A stretch of DNA of 64,000 bases, from NCBI RefSeq assembly GCF_014117325.1, contig NZ_CP059732.1, positions 7,443,001 through 7,507,000 of the forward strand, given 5' to 3'. The DNA comes from Spirosoma foliorum. GTDB taxonomy: Bacteria; Bacteroidota; Bacteroidia; Cytophagales; Spirosomataceae. The notes below the pieces were generated by a model. It saw only the letters and a program-made list of their open reading frames with translations, searched no databases and was not told the DNA's origin. Position 1 is the first letter of the stretch. Each line of letters opens with the position of its first letter. Made by a program: the position numbers and the translations under genes. This document shows positions 27,094 through 39,400 of the stretch, piece after piece.

Positions 27094-27831
27094 TTAATTA
27101 CTCGTTCCTAAAACCCCCGCCTGCTGCATAAACTGAAGCACCGATGGACGGTAAGTAACTCCAATCGGGAACTTTTTCGCTGAAACCTGTACCTGATGAG
27201 CCTCTAAGTGGCTAAGATGCTGCACATTGATGATAAACGATTTGTGTATACGTACAAATCGATCGCCGGGGAGTTCGTTTTCCAGCGTTTTTAGGCGTTG
27301 GTTTATAATTACGGGGCCTGTTAAGGTGTACACCTTTATATACGTGCCATAGGCTTCAGCATATAAGATATCGTCGAGCACAAATCGGTTCAGCTTCCGG
27401 CCCGATTTAAAGAACATATGCTTTTTCTCATCGACAACAGGAAGCGGCTCTACGGGCTTATTTTCTGTGAGTTGGGGTAGTGCCGCTAAGGCTCGCCGAA
27501 TGCCCCGAAAAAAGCGCATGTAATCAAACGGCTTGACCAGAAAATCAACCACTGCATCCAGATCATAGCAAGTGGCAGCGTGACTACTATACACAGTAGT
27601 CATTATAACCGGCGGAAGATTTGTTAGGCCCTGAATTAATTCCAGGCCCGTCATCCCCGGTAAATCATAATCAAGAATTAAAAGGTCGACGTTTTTAGTA
27701 GTCAGCACCATGAAAGCATCCATGGCTGTAGAACAAACTAGGGGTGATTCGAAGAGGGTTGTTTGAGCCAGATACGCCCTGAGTTGATCAACAAAGATGG
27801 GGTCATCTTCAACAATGAGACAGGAATACAT
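27094..27831 (-). CDS. LytTR-family response regulator
   Basis: A 245-residue regulator. The receiver domain (1-120) has the acidic pair in IVEDDP, phospho-acceptor D54 in LLILDYDLPGMTG, the conserved T in TTVYS and K in FLVKPFDYM. The LytTR DNA-binding domain (about 140-240) shows ILYAEAYGTYIKVYT, KSFIINVQHLSHLEAH and GVTYRPSVLQFM. It is first gene of the operon with the histidine kinase. About 240 bases upstream lie the target-site copy of an insertion sequence. Confidence 0.92.
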   Translation of the reverse strand: MYSCLIVEDDPIFVDQLRAYLAQTTLFESPLVCSTAMDAFMVLTTKNVDLLILDYDLPGMTGLELIQGLTNLPPVIMTTVYSSHAATCYDLDAVVDFLVKPFDYMRFFRGIRRALAALPQLTENKPVEPLPVVDEKKHMFFKSGRKLNRFVLDDILYAEAYGTYIKVYTLTGPVIINQRLKTLENELPGDRFVRIHKSFIINVQHLSHLEAHQVQVSAKKFPIGVTYRPSVLQFMQQAGVLGTSN

Positions 27832-28075
27832 AATAAGGTATAGTGAAGTTACGAAGTATTATTAATGCCAAGTTAGTTACAAAAAGTAATTGAGCAAAAA
27901 TAAATAGCTACATACAGTTACGATAGATATAGTCGAGTTTTGATGTGTTCGCCTGACTGTTGCTAACTAGCTATGGGTAAACTGGGCTGCTTAGCCAGCT
28001 ATACGTTATCTCTTGTATAACAGATAGTTGCTAGAAAAGCTAAATGCGTATACTTATTTTTTATCTTGAATAGTA

Positions 28076-29127
28076 TAGGACTTACGCAAAGGCAACTGAA
28101 GGATTCGCCAACTCTTGACGAAGGTAAGCATCTAATAAGCCTTGTTTGAGTTGGTAAACCGTTTTCTTAGTCTGATAAGCCAACTGTTTAAAACGTAACC
28201 AAGTCAGAGCCGCTAAGCCAATGTGATTGCGTTGACTACGAGCTAATCGACATTGACAACATTCCAGACCCGTGATCTGCTTATCTTCTCAATGAAACTG
28301 CTCAATTGTCCAACGAATACCACTTTTTTCTTCAGCGGCACTCGTCTCATTTTGAGCTAAATCGTTGGTGACGATATAGTCCGTCCGGTGGGTAGACACC
28401 AGTACGCGGAACAGTTTAAGATAGGTGTTTTGAGGCATCTTGTGTACTTTAACCAGCTTACCCTGCTGCACCTGTTGAGCTGACCAGCTCAGATAGCTGA
28501 CAGGTTGATACGGTTCTTTGCCACCTGAATCATCGACCTTACGGTTGCTCTTGATAGGACAGTAAAACAGTTTTTCATTGGTAATGAGCCACTTGAAGAG
28601 GTCGGTCACAGCATACCAACTGTCCATTAAGACGATTCGATAACTGATCTGGCGGGGTGCTAGTTGGTTAAGCATGTCCAACACATGATCCAACTTGCTT
28701 TTTCCATCCTCATCGGGATTAAAAATACGGTAGTCAATGAGCCAGAACTGATTAATTTTAGGATTGAAGTAGACACAATTAACCACACCGATGCCTTTGA
28801 TGATTCCATGAGCATTTCCACTGTATTGCCGACGAACCAGTTCAATTTTATGACTATGTTCTTTATTGAGCACGGTATCATCAAAGAGGATATAGCCATC
28901 GGTATCCAGTTGAATTTGGTGGCGGACATGTTGCCAGACCTGGCGAGGTGCCACTCGGCTAGCTTTGAGAAAGTACTGCACATTGTCATGGGTGATCCCT
29001 TCCAGGTGATCAGCCAAGTAGGTAGCCGTATAGTTGATCTGGCTACTCAGTAGAAACTGTCCGTAAAGTTGTGCGGTGACCTTCAAGCTATTTTTTATTT
29101 CAATTTACCACTTTTGCGTAAGTCCTA
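28076..29127 (-). mobile_element. Insertion sequence (IS701-like) with 5-bp target duplication
   Basis: A 1052-bp element bounded by inverted repeats TAGGACTTACGCAAA (from 28076) and TTTGCGTAAGTCCTA (ending 29127), 15 bp perfect. It is flanked by the direct repeat TAGTA at 28071-28075 and 29128-29132, consistent with a target duplication. It holds one transposase frame on the minus strand, interrupted by an in-frame stop. The family call is from transposase motifs and memory. Confidence 0.85.
28082..29086 (-). pseudogene. DDE transposase with a premature stop
   Basis: The frame opens at 29086 (MKVTAQLYGQFLLSSQ). D residues of a DDE site are visible in LFDDTVLNK and VLMDSWYA, and the E lies in RWTIEQFH. 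A TGA at 28289-28291 then stops it after 265 residues. The same frame continues without further stops for 68 codons, containing EDKQITGLECCQCRLARSQ, to a TAA at 28082-28084. The intact product would be 334 residues, normal for the family. The TGA replaces what is usually Arg (FHR) and could come from a single CGA-to-TGA change. Transposition in cis is therefore unlikely unless the stop is read through. Confidence 0.85.
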
Positions 29128-29132
29128 TAGTA

Positions 29133-30410
29133 GTTAAAAGTAAACAGAGGTGCAGCCTATAGGTTTAATACCGCTACATCTAGATTAGTAATCTCCGCAC
29201 ATCCAGACAATCTAGGCTACTGAGTGCATCGCCAGATAAATGATTCTAATGAGCTGGATGAATGGCCAAAGTCGACCTTGCAATTATCAGTCCAATTTGA
29301 TTTTGAATGCCAGCGATTACAAAGAATAAAACTACTCTTTCTTCTTAACTACCCTGAATCTGCAGAGTTGAGTTTGCTTCTTAACACTGTTAACTATATA
29401 CGTATATACAGCTTATAGAGATTATCAACCAATTCCATGACAAAGCCAGAAATACGGTTCACTGCACTGGACAAATAGTATTTCTGGCTTTGTATGAATA
29501 AAAATAGAGTCTGTTATGAAATAGGAATGGATGACTACGATTTGGGGAAATAGCTGGGAAGTCTACCTAGATCGAGTAATTCTAGCGTACGACAGATCCA
29601 GGCTTTGGGCAGACAGATGATTGCTGCTAGATGTGTATTGGTTAGAAGTTACTTCGTATTCTCAACTGTTGGTTTTCTATATGTATTTGCGTCATTCATT
29701 GTAAGAAAAGCCTCGTTCATGTAAAAAACGAGATTGTATACACTAAATAAGTGTATTTAGGAAATAGCAAGTGACTCTATAGTAATAATTGGCAACAATT
29801 TGGCTACGATACCTGCTGAAATCTACTAGCAGTGCCAATTTTCTAAATTCATGGTGGCCTATCTCTATTATAATAACTCTATCAAGTAGGTGTAAATCTA
29901 ACTTTGATTTACTAATTGTTGAGGTTATTACCATCCAGATTAGCCCAATTCTGCAAGTGGACCCAAGGTGTTATTCTGACTTTTACTCAGCCAATGAATC
30001 TTTTCGATGATCAACTGAAAGGCAAAATCATATTGGTTAAGCGGCCAATAAGTAGCCGTTTCTGCTGATTCAGTGAATCTGTTTTGTGTAACCTTCTCAA
30101 CGCTAGAGTCCAATTGCCTTGGCTAATCACTGGTTAGCTAGTTACTACTTGTTCATAGAATCACTATTAATCTACCTCTTGATACACATGAAAACGTTCT
30201 ACTCCACTGTTCAGGATTATAATCGATCAACAGCAACCAGTTCTGCTCCAATCAAGCTGGAACCTCGTTAGCTCGGCACCCCCAACTAACAGTAGGCAAA
30301 TGAGCTTAAGGTCAGTGCAATAGCGCATTTCATTTTTGTTTTTTATAGAACCTGTTCGATCAGGAATAGTCTCCTCTTTCTTTTTGAGTACCCACCAAAC
30401 GACTTGTCGT
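29133..30410. other. 1278-base region without a convincing gene
   Basis: AT-richer than the surroundings, with many stops in all frames. Frames of up to about 73 codons are present but show no protein-like pattern. The two visible structures are a hairpin at 29440-29493 and a 27-codon frame at 30188-30271 (start MKTFYSTVQDYN, end PIKLEPR) about 140 bases before the giant gene, which may be chance. The region must contain the promoter of the giant surface-protein gene. Confidence 0.6.
29440..29493. terminator. 15-bp perfect stem hairpin
   Basis: The arms ACAAAGCCAGAAATA (29440-29454) and its complement (29479-29493) enclose a 24-base loop. No gene ends nearby. It may belong to a non-coding RNA or a decayed gene. 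Confidence 0.45.
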
Positions 30411-33400
30411 ATGTCAGATATCTCTACCTCACAATCAGGTAGGCTTTACTACTACCCGCAAGCATCCTCCTTGCTGTATAGAGCTTTTTACGCGATCAGA
30501 ACCTATGCCTGGTTTTTGATTGCGTCTATGACGTTTATAGTAATCAGTCACGGTATACAGGCAAGTCCAGGTACTGACGTCAACAGCGGCTTTACCTCAA
30601 GCCCAGTCGGTTCTGCTACAGCTGTAGCCACAATGAGCCTGGGTACCAATAGTCCTAATAGTCCTCCCTTTGAGGCCAGCTTTGCCACCTGCCCAACCAT
30701 TACATTCACAGCACCAGCGGCCAATACGCAATATTGTGGCAACGGCACAGCCACCTTTACCGTTTCGACGACTGCCGTAGCACCCGATGGCATTAAACTG
30801 GTTGCATTCACCACCGAAACCAATCCATATTCTACTACAGCCACTCCCGTCTTCTCTACGTCGACTGCATCCAGTACGGCAACGGGCACTAAAACGCTCA
30901 CCTTTAGCAATGTACAATTACCCGACAACCTCACTGGAGCAAACATGGGTTTGTTTGTGTATGCAATACTGGCAACAGCAGATGCGAGCTGCCAACCTGT
31001 TGATGACCTGATTATTACCCTGAAGCCCCGTCCGAATACGATTATTGGGGGCCCAACACAGGTGTGTACAGGCGATAAAGCGACGCTATCAGCACTAGCT
31101 TTCAGTGGAGCCACATACCAGTGGTTCTATGGCAGCGGTACTACCTCTATCAGCACCAGCAACCCGTATACTACCACGGCCATTAATACGGCAGCTACCT
31201 ATCGGGTACGTGTTACACTAAGTAGTTGCGTATCGGATGATGCTAGCTTTACCGTTACCCCCGTTACCTGTACATCTTGCACTGCCAGTGCCACCAGCCT
31301 GGGCGGCAAAGTGTTTCATGACTTTGACAGTGATGGAACAGCCGACACCTATGATGTCAGCCTGAGCAATGTAACCGTGACCCTCTTTCGTTGCGATGCC
31401 ACTAACCAAAGCGCACAAGTTGCTCAGATGCAAACCGATCTGAATGGTGCCTACAGTTTCACGGGTTTGACTGCCGGAACAACCTACCGGGTCGAGTTCA
31501 GCAACCTGCCAGCAGGTTACCAACCCACCTATCGGGGCACCAATAACGGCACCACCGTACAGTTTACGCAGCCAGGTTCCTGTACCACCAGTTTGGGCTT
31601 AAACACCGCCAATGATTATTGTCAGACCAATCCATTGCTGGTAACGCCCTGTTATCTGGATGGTGCTGTTACACCTAATACAGTCGCTGGTACCGATGTA
31701 TTGGTAGGTATCAATTATGACCTGACCGGTAGCGTGAACCACATTGCCACTCGTACCCAAATTGGCTCGACCTGGGGCGTGGCTTATGCCAAAACAACCA
31801 AGCAATTATACACAGCGGCTTTCCTCAAGCGGCATGTGGGGCTTAAAGATGGGAATCTGGGGCAGATTTACGTGACCGATATGACCAATCCGGCTAGCCC
31901 GGTCACCACGCCCTGGCTCAATGTCTCTGCCCTGGCTGGGGTAAGTGGTAACTGGCAATTTGATCTGGATGCCGCCCGTGGTTTGACCAACGCCGGAACT
32001 CCCAGCTTAGATGCCCAGTCGTTCAGTGTCGTAGCCGGGATTGGCTTAGGTGATATTGACGTTAGCGAAGACGATAAGACGCTGTATGTCATGGATTTGA
32101 CCAACAAGCAACTATTGTCCATCGATATTGCCAGCAAGACCCTTATCGGGAAGTATCCTGTTCCCTCGCTCTGCACAACAGGGCCATCTACCAGTTATTT
32201 CTCGGCTGGTTCAGGGAATAATACCTTCATCGCAGCCGATGGGAAGGAGTGGCAGAAAGGCTATCTGTTCGATATATACGGTAGTTCGATCAATTATGGG
32301 CAGACCATTACCAATCCTAATAACGCCACAGCCGGAACCGCCGATGCCGCGCTATACGCCAATTCAGCTTACGTCAATGCTGGTTCGACGATGATCTATA
32401 GCTTCCCGGTGGGGAACGGCACATTTGGCGTCAAACTGCATTTTGCCACCAATGCCACCACCAACAACCGCAATATGTCTGTCGCCTTAGAGAGCACAAC
32501 CGTACTGTCGGGCTTCGATGTGTATGCGGCTGCTGGCAGTCAGATAAACGTTGGAATTACCCGTTCGTTCACCACTACGGTTACAGATGGAGTATTGACC
32601 ATTGCCATCACAGGCAATACAGGCGGTGGGGCAGCTATGCTATCGGGTTTTGAACTAACTACCTCCAGTGGTACGCCAACTGGCGAAACCCGGCCATTTG
32701 GCCTGGCTGTTCATAATGGTAAAGTGTATGTAGGTGCCATTTGCGATGCCAGCCATTCACAAAACCGCGATGATTTACAGGCCAGTGTGCTGGTGTTCGA
32801 TCCAACGACGAGTACGTATAATCCGATACCGGTATTAACCTTCCCACTCAATTATACAAAAGGGTTAAACGTAAGTGCAACACCAACGGATGTTCAGCAA
32901 TGGCACCCCTGGACAAGCATATATCCGAATACAACTGGGATTAACGTTGGTGGATTTACACTCTACACGCAACCGACCCTATCGGATATTGAGTTCGACG
33001 TGGATGGAAGTATGATACTAGGCTTCTTTGATCGCTTCCAGCACCAGCAGGGGGCAGTGCCAGGCCAGTACACGCCTGACCATATAGCAGCCAATGGCCG
33101 GACATCGGCTTACGGTGCTGTTGGAGGTGATTTGTTGCGGGCTTATTTCAACGGTACATCGTATGAAGTAGAGTATAATGGCAAAGAAGGGCCTACGAGC
33201 CCCAAAACGGCAACCTCGGGTCAGAACAGCGGACAAGGTATTGGCGGTGGCGAGTTTTATGTAGATGATACCGGCCTCCATCAGGAAATCAGTACGGGGG
33301 GCTTAGCCTTCAAACCAGGCTCGGGCGAAATTCGCATATCGGCAGGTGATCCCCTCGTCTATAGTTCGGGTGGCTTAACCGGCTTCGACAACACGACGGG

Positions 33401-36400
33401 TGCTAAACAAAACGGGTTTACCCTTTATTCCGGCACCGGCGGTGGAACACAAAATAAAGCCAATGGCTTAGGTGATCTGGAAGTCCTCTGTAATCTGGCT
33501 CCGATTCAGATCGGGAACCGAGTATGGCGTGATGATAACAGCAATGGTATCCAGGACCCTTGCGAACCGCCTATTCCAGGCGCCGTAATTACCCTTTACG
33601 ATGCGGCCAAAACCACTGCATTCGTCAGCGTAACGACGAATGCGAACGGGGGGTACTACATCGCTAGCACAACGCTCACCGCCGGAACCTCTACCTCATC
33701 TGTAGCGACAACCGCACTGACCTACAACACTGGTTATGCACTGGTACTTACAAGCCTGGGAACCAGCACAGTTGTCACAGGCTTATCCCTGACGTCGGTT
33801 TCACCGGTAACTCCGGGCGAAAGCAGCACGGCTAATTCAGGCAGCACCCAAGCCAACAACGACGCGATGGTCATGAATGGCAAGCCGACTATTATGCTCT
33901 CCACAGGTGGGCCAGGCTCGACCAATCATACCTATGACTTTGGGATTTCCATCCCCGACTGTGCAAAACCAGAGCTGGCTGTCAGCCAATCGCAAACAAT
34001 CTGTCAGGGAAGCAGCTTCAGTTTGCCGCTTTCGACTACAGTAACGAGCAATACGGTTACGGGTGTACAATGGTATTTTACCGATGCCAGTGGCAGTTCG
34101 TTTACTGCCATCAGTGGGGCAACTAGCTTAACATTTAGCCAGCAACCAACGTCAACGGGCGGTATTCGGTATTACGCCATCATTGGTCAGAATGGACTGA
34201 GTGCCACCTGCTCCGACACCGCCTTTGTGAACCTGATGATCAAACCGACACAGACGCTGACCATTTCCACCCCATCGGCTGCTACCGTGACCCAGTGCGC
34301 CAATACAACGCTCACCGTTACGGTATTAACCAATGCTTTAGCACCCGATCAGGTTCGACTGGTGTACTTTACCAGTCCCTTGGCCACTGCTGTCAGTGCG
34401 TATACAGCCGCAGGTGGCACCGTGCTGGGAACGATAGCCTCGACCACAGCAACCGGTACCAAAACCCTTACATTCTCGAACTTACAACTGCCGGATAATG
34501 TCAGCGATGATCCGTTGCCGCTGTATGTCTATGCCGTTCTGGTATCGGCTGACGGCGCCTGTAAACCTGCCGATCAGTTCACGCTTGTACTCAATCCGCG
34601 ACCAACCGTCGTCATTACGGCTAATCCGATTGTTTGTCAGGGAAGTTCGACGACACTTGCGGCCAGCGGGCCAGGGGGCACTACCTATCAGTGGTTTGCT
34701 GGTAGTGGCACAGCCGTAGTTGGTACATCCAATACGCTCGCTACAGGAGCTATCAGTACAACGGCAACCTACACGGTTCGTGGTACCTACAATACCTGTA
34801 TTTCCGACAATGTGCAGATTGCCTTAACGCCAATTGCCTGTACATCCTGCACGGCCAGTGCTAGTACGATTGGTGGCACAGCCTTCCGCGATTATAACAG
34901 CAATGGCGCTCAGGGCACCAATGATCCGGGTATTAGTAATGTGACGGTTACGATCTTCAGCTGTGATGCTTCGGGCCAGAGTACGCAGGTTTCTCAGGAG
35001 CAAACCGATGTTAACGGAGCCTACAGCTTTACCGGACTGACGCCAGGAACCACCTATCGCGTTGAATTCAGTAACCTGCCATCTGGCTATACCTCAACCT
35101 TTAAAGGTACACAGAATGGGTCGACAATTCAGTTCACCCAGCCCGGTAGCTGCTCGATCAGCGTGGGGCTGAACCAGCCTAACGACTATTGCCAGACGGA
35201 CCCAGGCTTTGCGGTCGTCTGTTTCACCCGGAACAATGATGGCGCTACTGAGCCAACCATCATTGATATGCAATACAGCACTGGTCAATCCTTCACGTCG
35301 ACCAGTACGGCCGATGCCAACTATACCTGGGGGCAACCTTCGGGTGGAGCTTCCTATTCGATAGCTGCTCATAATGTAATCGCCACCAAAGGGGATGTGA
35401 GTACTACGTTTGGACTAGCCTGGGATCGTACCCATAAACAATTACTGTCTGGTGCCTTCATGCGGGCCTATGCGCCTATGCAGGCCAATGTTGGCGGTAA
35501 TACCTTTGGCGAGGCTACCATCTATAAAATCGATTACACCACAGGATCTGCCAGTACTAAATCGGTTTGGCTCGATCTGGAAACAGTCTATGGCGATGGC
35601 TTTGCGGGTGTTTATGTGGCTGATGCTACCTATCCGGGGGCGAGTATTTATGGACGAACCAACGGCACACCTGCCAAAATTGGCTACACGGGCTTAGGTT
35701 CGATGCAGTTTGCCCGAGATGGTCACGAGTTATACACGATCAACCTGAAAACGCAGGAGTTGCTGGTTATTCCAGTAAATTCCGACGGAACCGCCGTAGC
35801 GAATGCCGCGCAGATCAAGCGATTCCCACTGCCAACGGATGGTTGTCCAACAGGTAACTGGTCGGACGGACGTCCGTATCAGGCAGTGCTGGGTCTGGGC
35901 GTTCACCCATCCACCAATCGGGTATATGCCACCGTGACCTGTACGGGGCCTACTGCGGATGATTTAAAGGGTATTGTCTATTCGGTAGATGCATCGGATG
36001 CTACGCCTGCGTCGACTGATTTCCGCCAGGAACTGGACGTACCACTTAATCTGAATATTCCAGCTACGAATGTCAACGTAGCGCAGTATTACGGCCAGAA
36101 TGTACACCCTTGGGAGGTAGTGACAGCCAATAGTACGTTCTATAACAATAACGGTGATAACAATAGCCAGCATACGCAGCCGTGGTTAGCTGAGGTTGAA
36201 TTTGATCCTCAGCCGAACGGTGTCTACGGGATGATGATTGCTACCCGCAACCGGTACCACGACATTCTTAATTCGTCGTTCTATGTAACTGGCGGGGTGC
36301 TGATGCGGGGTGCAAACCTGGGTACTGAAGCCGCTCCGCAGTGGTCTCTGGAGCACAATGGAGCTGTTGGCCCATTCGCATCGGGCGTGAATTATACCTA

Positions 36401-39400
36401 TACCGCCAACCGTGCCGGTGCAAACACCAGTCCAACCAACCGTTTCTTCAAATATCAGGGGCTAGAAGGTACCATGTTAGCGGGTACGATGGATTATATA
36501 CCCGGTCGGCCGGAGATTCTGTTACCTGCTTTGGATAACGTGTTATACAATGCGACATCAGGTATGACCTGGTTGAATCGCACAACAGGAGATCGATCCA
36601 AGGATAACCATCTGCTCAGCGATGGTACGGCAACGGGGTATACGAACGTTAACTTTACCAAATCCAACAACTGGGGTGGTCTGGCCATCATGTGTAATGT
36701 GGCTCCGATTCAGATTGGGAACCGGGTTTGGCGCGATGATAATAAAAACGGGCTTCAGGAGCCTTGCGAACCCGCTATTCCAGGCGTAGTAGTCACGCTC
36801 TATGATGCTGCAAAAACGACGGCACTGGCCAGTGTAACGACCAACGCAGCCGGGGAATATTATTTCTCCTCAACGACCGTGACGGCGGGTACATCTACCT
36901 CATCCGTCGCCACAACGGCCCTGACGTATAATACGAGCTATGCCGTGGTAATCACGAGCCTGGGCAGCAGCACAGTGGCCAGCGGCTTGACCTTAACCGA
37001 TGTAAGCCTTACTCCGGGCGAAAATGGCACTGCTAATTCGGGCGCTACCCTGATCAATAACGACGCGATGGTCATGAATGGCAAGCCGACTATTATGCTC
37101 ACCACGAATGGGCCAGGTACGTCCAATCACACCTACGACTTTGGTCTGACCGTTGTGCCCTGTTCACTGAGCTTAACCGCCACACCAGGTACCTGTAGCA
37201 CGGCTACCAACCAGTATGTGGTTACAGGAACGATTAGCCTGACGGCTGCTCCAGCCAGCAGCCTGACGATTACCGATGGGCTGGTGAGCACGATTGTTTC
37301 GGTAAGTGCTGGGCAGACGTCCACAACCTATAGTTTGTCGGGACTTAACTCGGGTACTGGATTACACACCGTGACGTTGTTCTCATCGGCAACGGCTTGC
37401 GGTACTACTTCGGCTACCTATACGGCACCAGTTTCCTGTTCGATAGCACCTGCACTGGCAGTAAGTGTTACGCCCGGAACCTGTAGCACAGCGACCAATC
37501 AGTATGCTATTTCCGGTACGATCAACCTGACGGCTGCCGTAGCCAGTTCGCTCACGATCACGGATGGAACCAGTTCAACAGTTGTTTTGGTGACCGCTGG
37601 ACAGACAACCGCCAGCTTCAATTTAGCAGGTTTGACCTCCGGTACGGGCTCGCATACGGTTACTGTAAGTGGCATCGGTTATTCACCCGCATCCACAACC
37701 TACACCGCTCCGGCGAGTTGCACAGTAGCACCCTGCGGCTTAGCGATGGTCGTTACTCCAGGGCTATGTCAGTCAGCCACAAACGCCTATACGCTGTCGG
37801 GAACAATTACGGCCACGAATGTACCTACCAGTGGAACGCTAACCATTTCGTCCGGTGCATTCTCCTCCCGAACGATCGCATTGCCAATAGGTAATGCATC
37901 GGGAACGTTTAGCTACTCTGGACTGGTGAGCAATGGGCAGACGTATACCGTAACGGCCAGTTATTCTGACGGAGCCTGTTCGCCGGTTAGTCGGACGTAC
38001 ACCGCGCCTGTTTCGTGTTCCGTAGCGCCGGTTTGTAGTCTGAGTGCTACGGCAACTGCGAGTAGTTGCGCTACGGCTGCCAATACCTACTCGGCTACGG
38101 TTGCTGTTGCCTTGACTAATGGCGTCGCTGGTACGATCACCATTAACTTGCCGGGGGCAACACCAGTTAGTCAGACGCTGGCGGCCAATACCGGATCGTT
38201 TACAGCCATCTTTGAGAATCTAGTTTCGGATGGGGCTACTCATACGGCTACGATCAGCCTGCCTGGTTGTAGCACCACAACGGCAACCTTCACGGCTCCA
38301 GCTTCCTGCTCAGTAGCGCCGATTTGTTCGATCTCGGCGGTAGCTACGGCTGGAGTATGTTCTACCGCGACCAATACTTATTCGGTAACGGCGTTGGTAA
38401 CAGTTCAGAATCCAACAGCAGGTGGAACTGTCTCCGTTAGTACCGGTGGGCAAACACTCACTTTTAGTACGACGGCCAACAGTCAGAACACGTTTACAGC
38501 TACCTTCGATGGATTGATTTCGGATGGTGCAAATCATACGGTGACGGCCAGCCTGCCCGGTTGTAGCACAACAGCAGCGACTTACACGGCTCCGGCTTCG
38601 TGTTCGGTAGCGCCAATTTGCAGCCTGACGGCGACAGCCACGGCTGGTCTGTGTGCCACTGCCACGAACACCTATAGTTCTACGGTGGTTATTCAATTGA
38701 CCAATCCAACGGCAGGCGTGTTAACCGTTACAGATGGGCCACAAAGCGCCACGCTGGCTGTAACACCCGCTGGCAACGCGACCTTTACAATAGAATTCCC
38801 CGGTTTAACTTCCGACGGGACAACCCATACCGTGACGGCTTCGTTGCCCGGTTGCTCAACTACAACCACAACCTATACTGCTCCGGCGAGTTGCTCGGTA
38901 GCGCCAGTTTGCTCGATTAGTGCCGTAGTCACGATTGGCACTTGTGCTACAGCCACCAATACCTACTCCGCTACCGCAGTCGTGACCGTCACGAATCCAA
39001 CCGCTGGCGGAACGGTTTCGGTCTCCACTGGTGGCCAGACGCTTACTTTCAGTACGACGGCTGTCGGACAGAATACCTTCACCGGCACGTTTAATGGCTT
39101 GATCTCTGATGGAGCCAGTCATACGATCACGGTAAGTCTGCCGGGTTGTGCCAGCGTCAACACGCCATATACTGCCCCTGCCAGTTGTTCGGTAGCTCCG
39201 GTTTGTTCTATCTCGGCAATAACCACAACAGGTCAGTGCTCGACAGCCACGAACACCTACTCCAATACCGTGACTGTAACGATGACCAATCCTTCGGCAG
39301 GTACGCTGACGGTTACCGATGGCGTAAATAGTGTAACGATTGCTGTACCGACTACGCTGGGTACAGTAACTGCACCGGTCATTTTCAACGGATTGGTCTC

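Noticed and set aside
29224..30010. Small frames of 60-73 codons in the gap before the giant gene
   Set aside because: They lack recognisable motifs, start context and conserved composition; similar frames occur by chance in AT-rich DNA.
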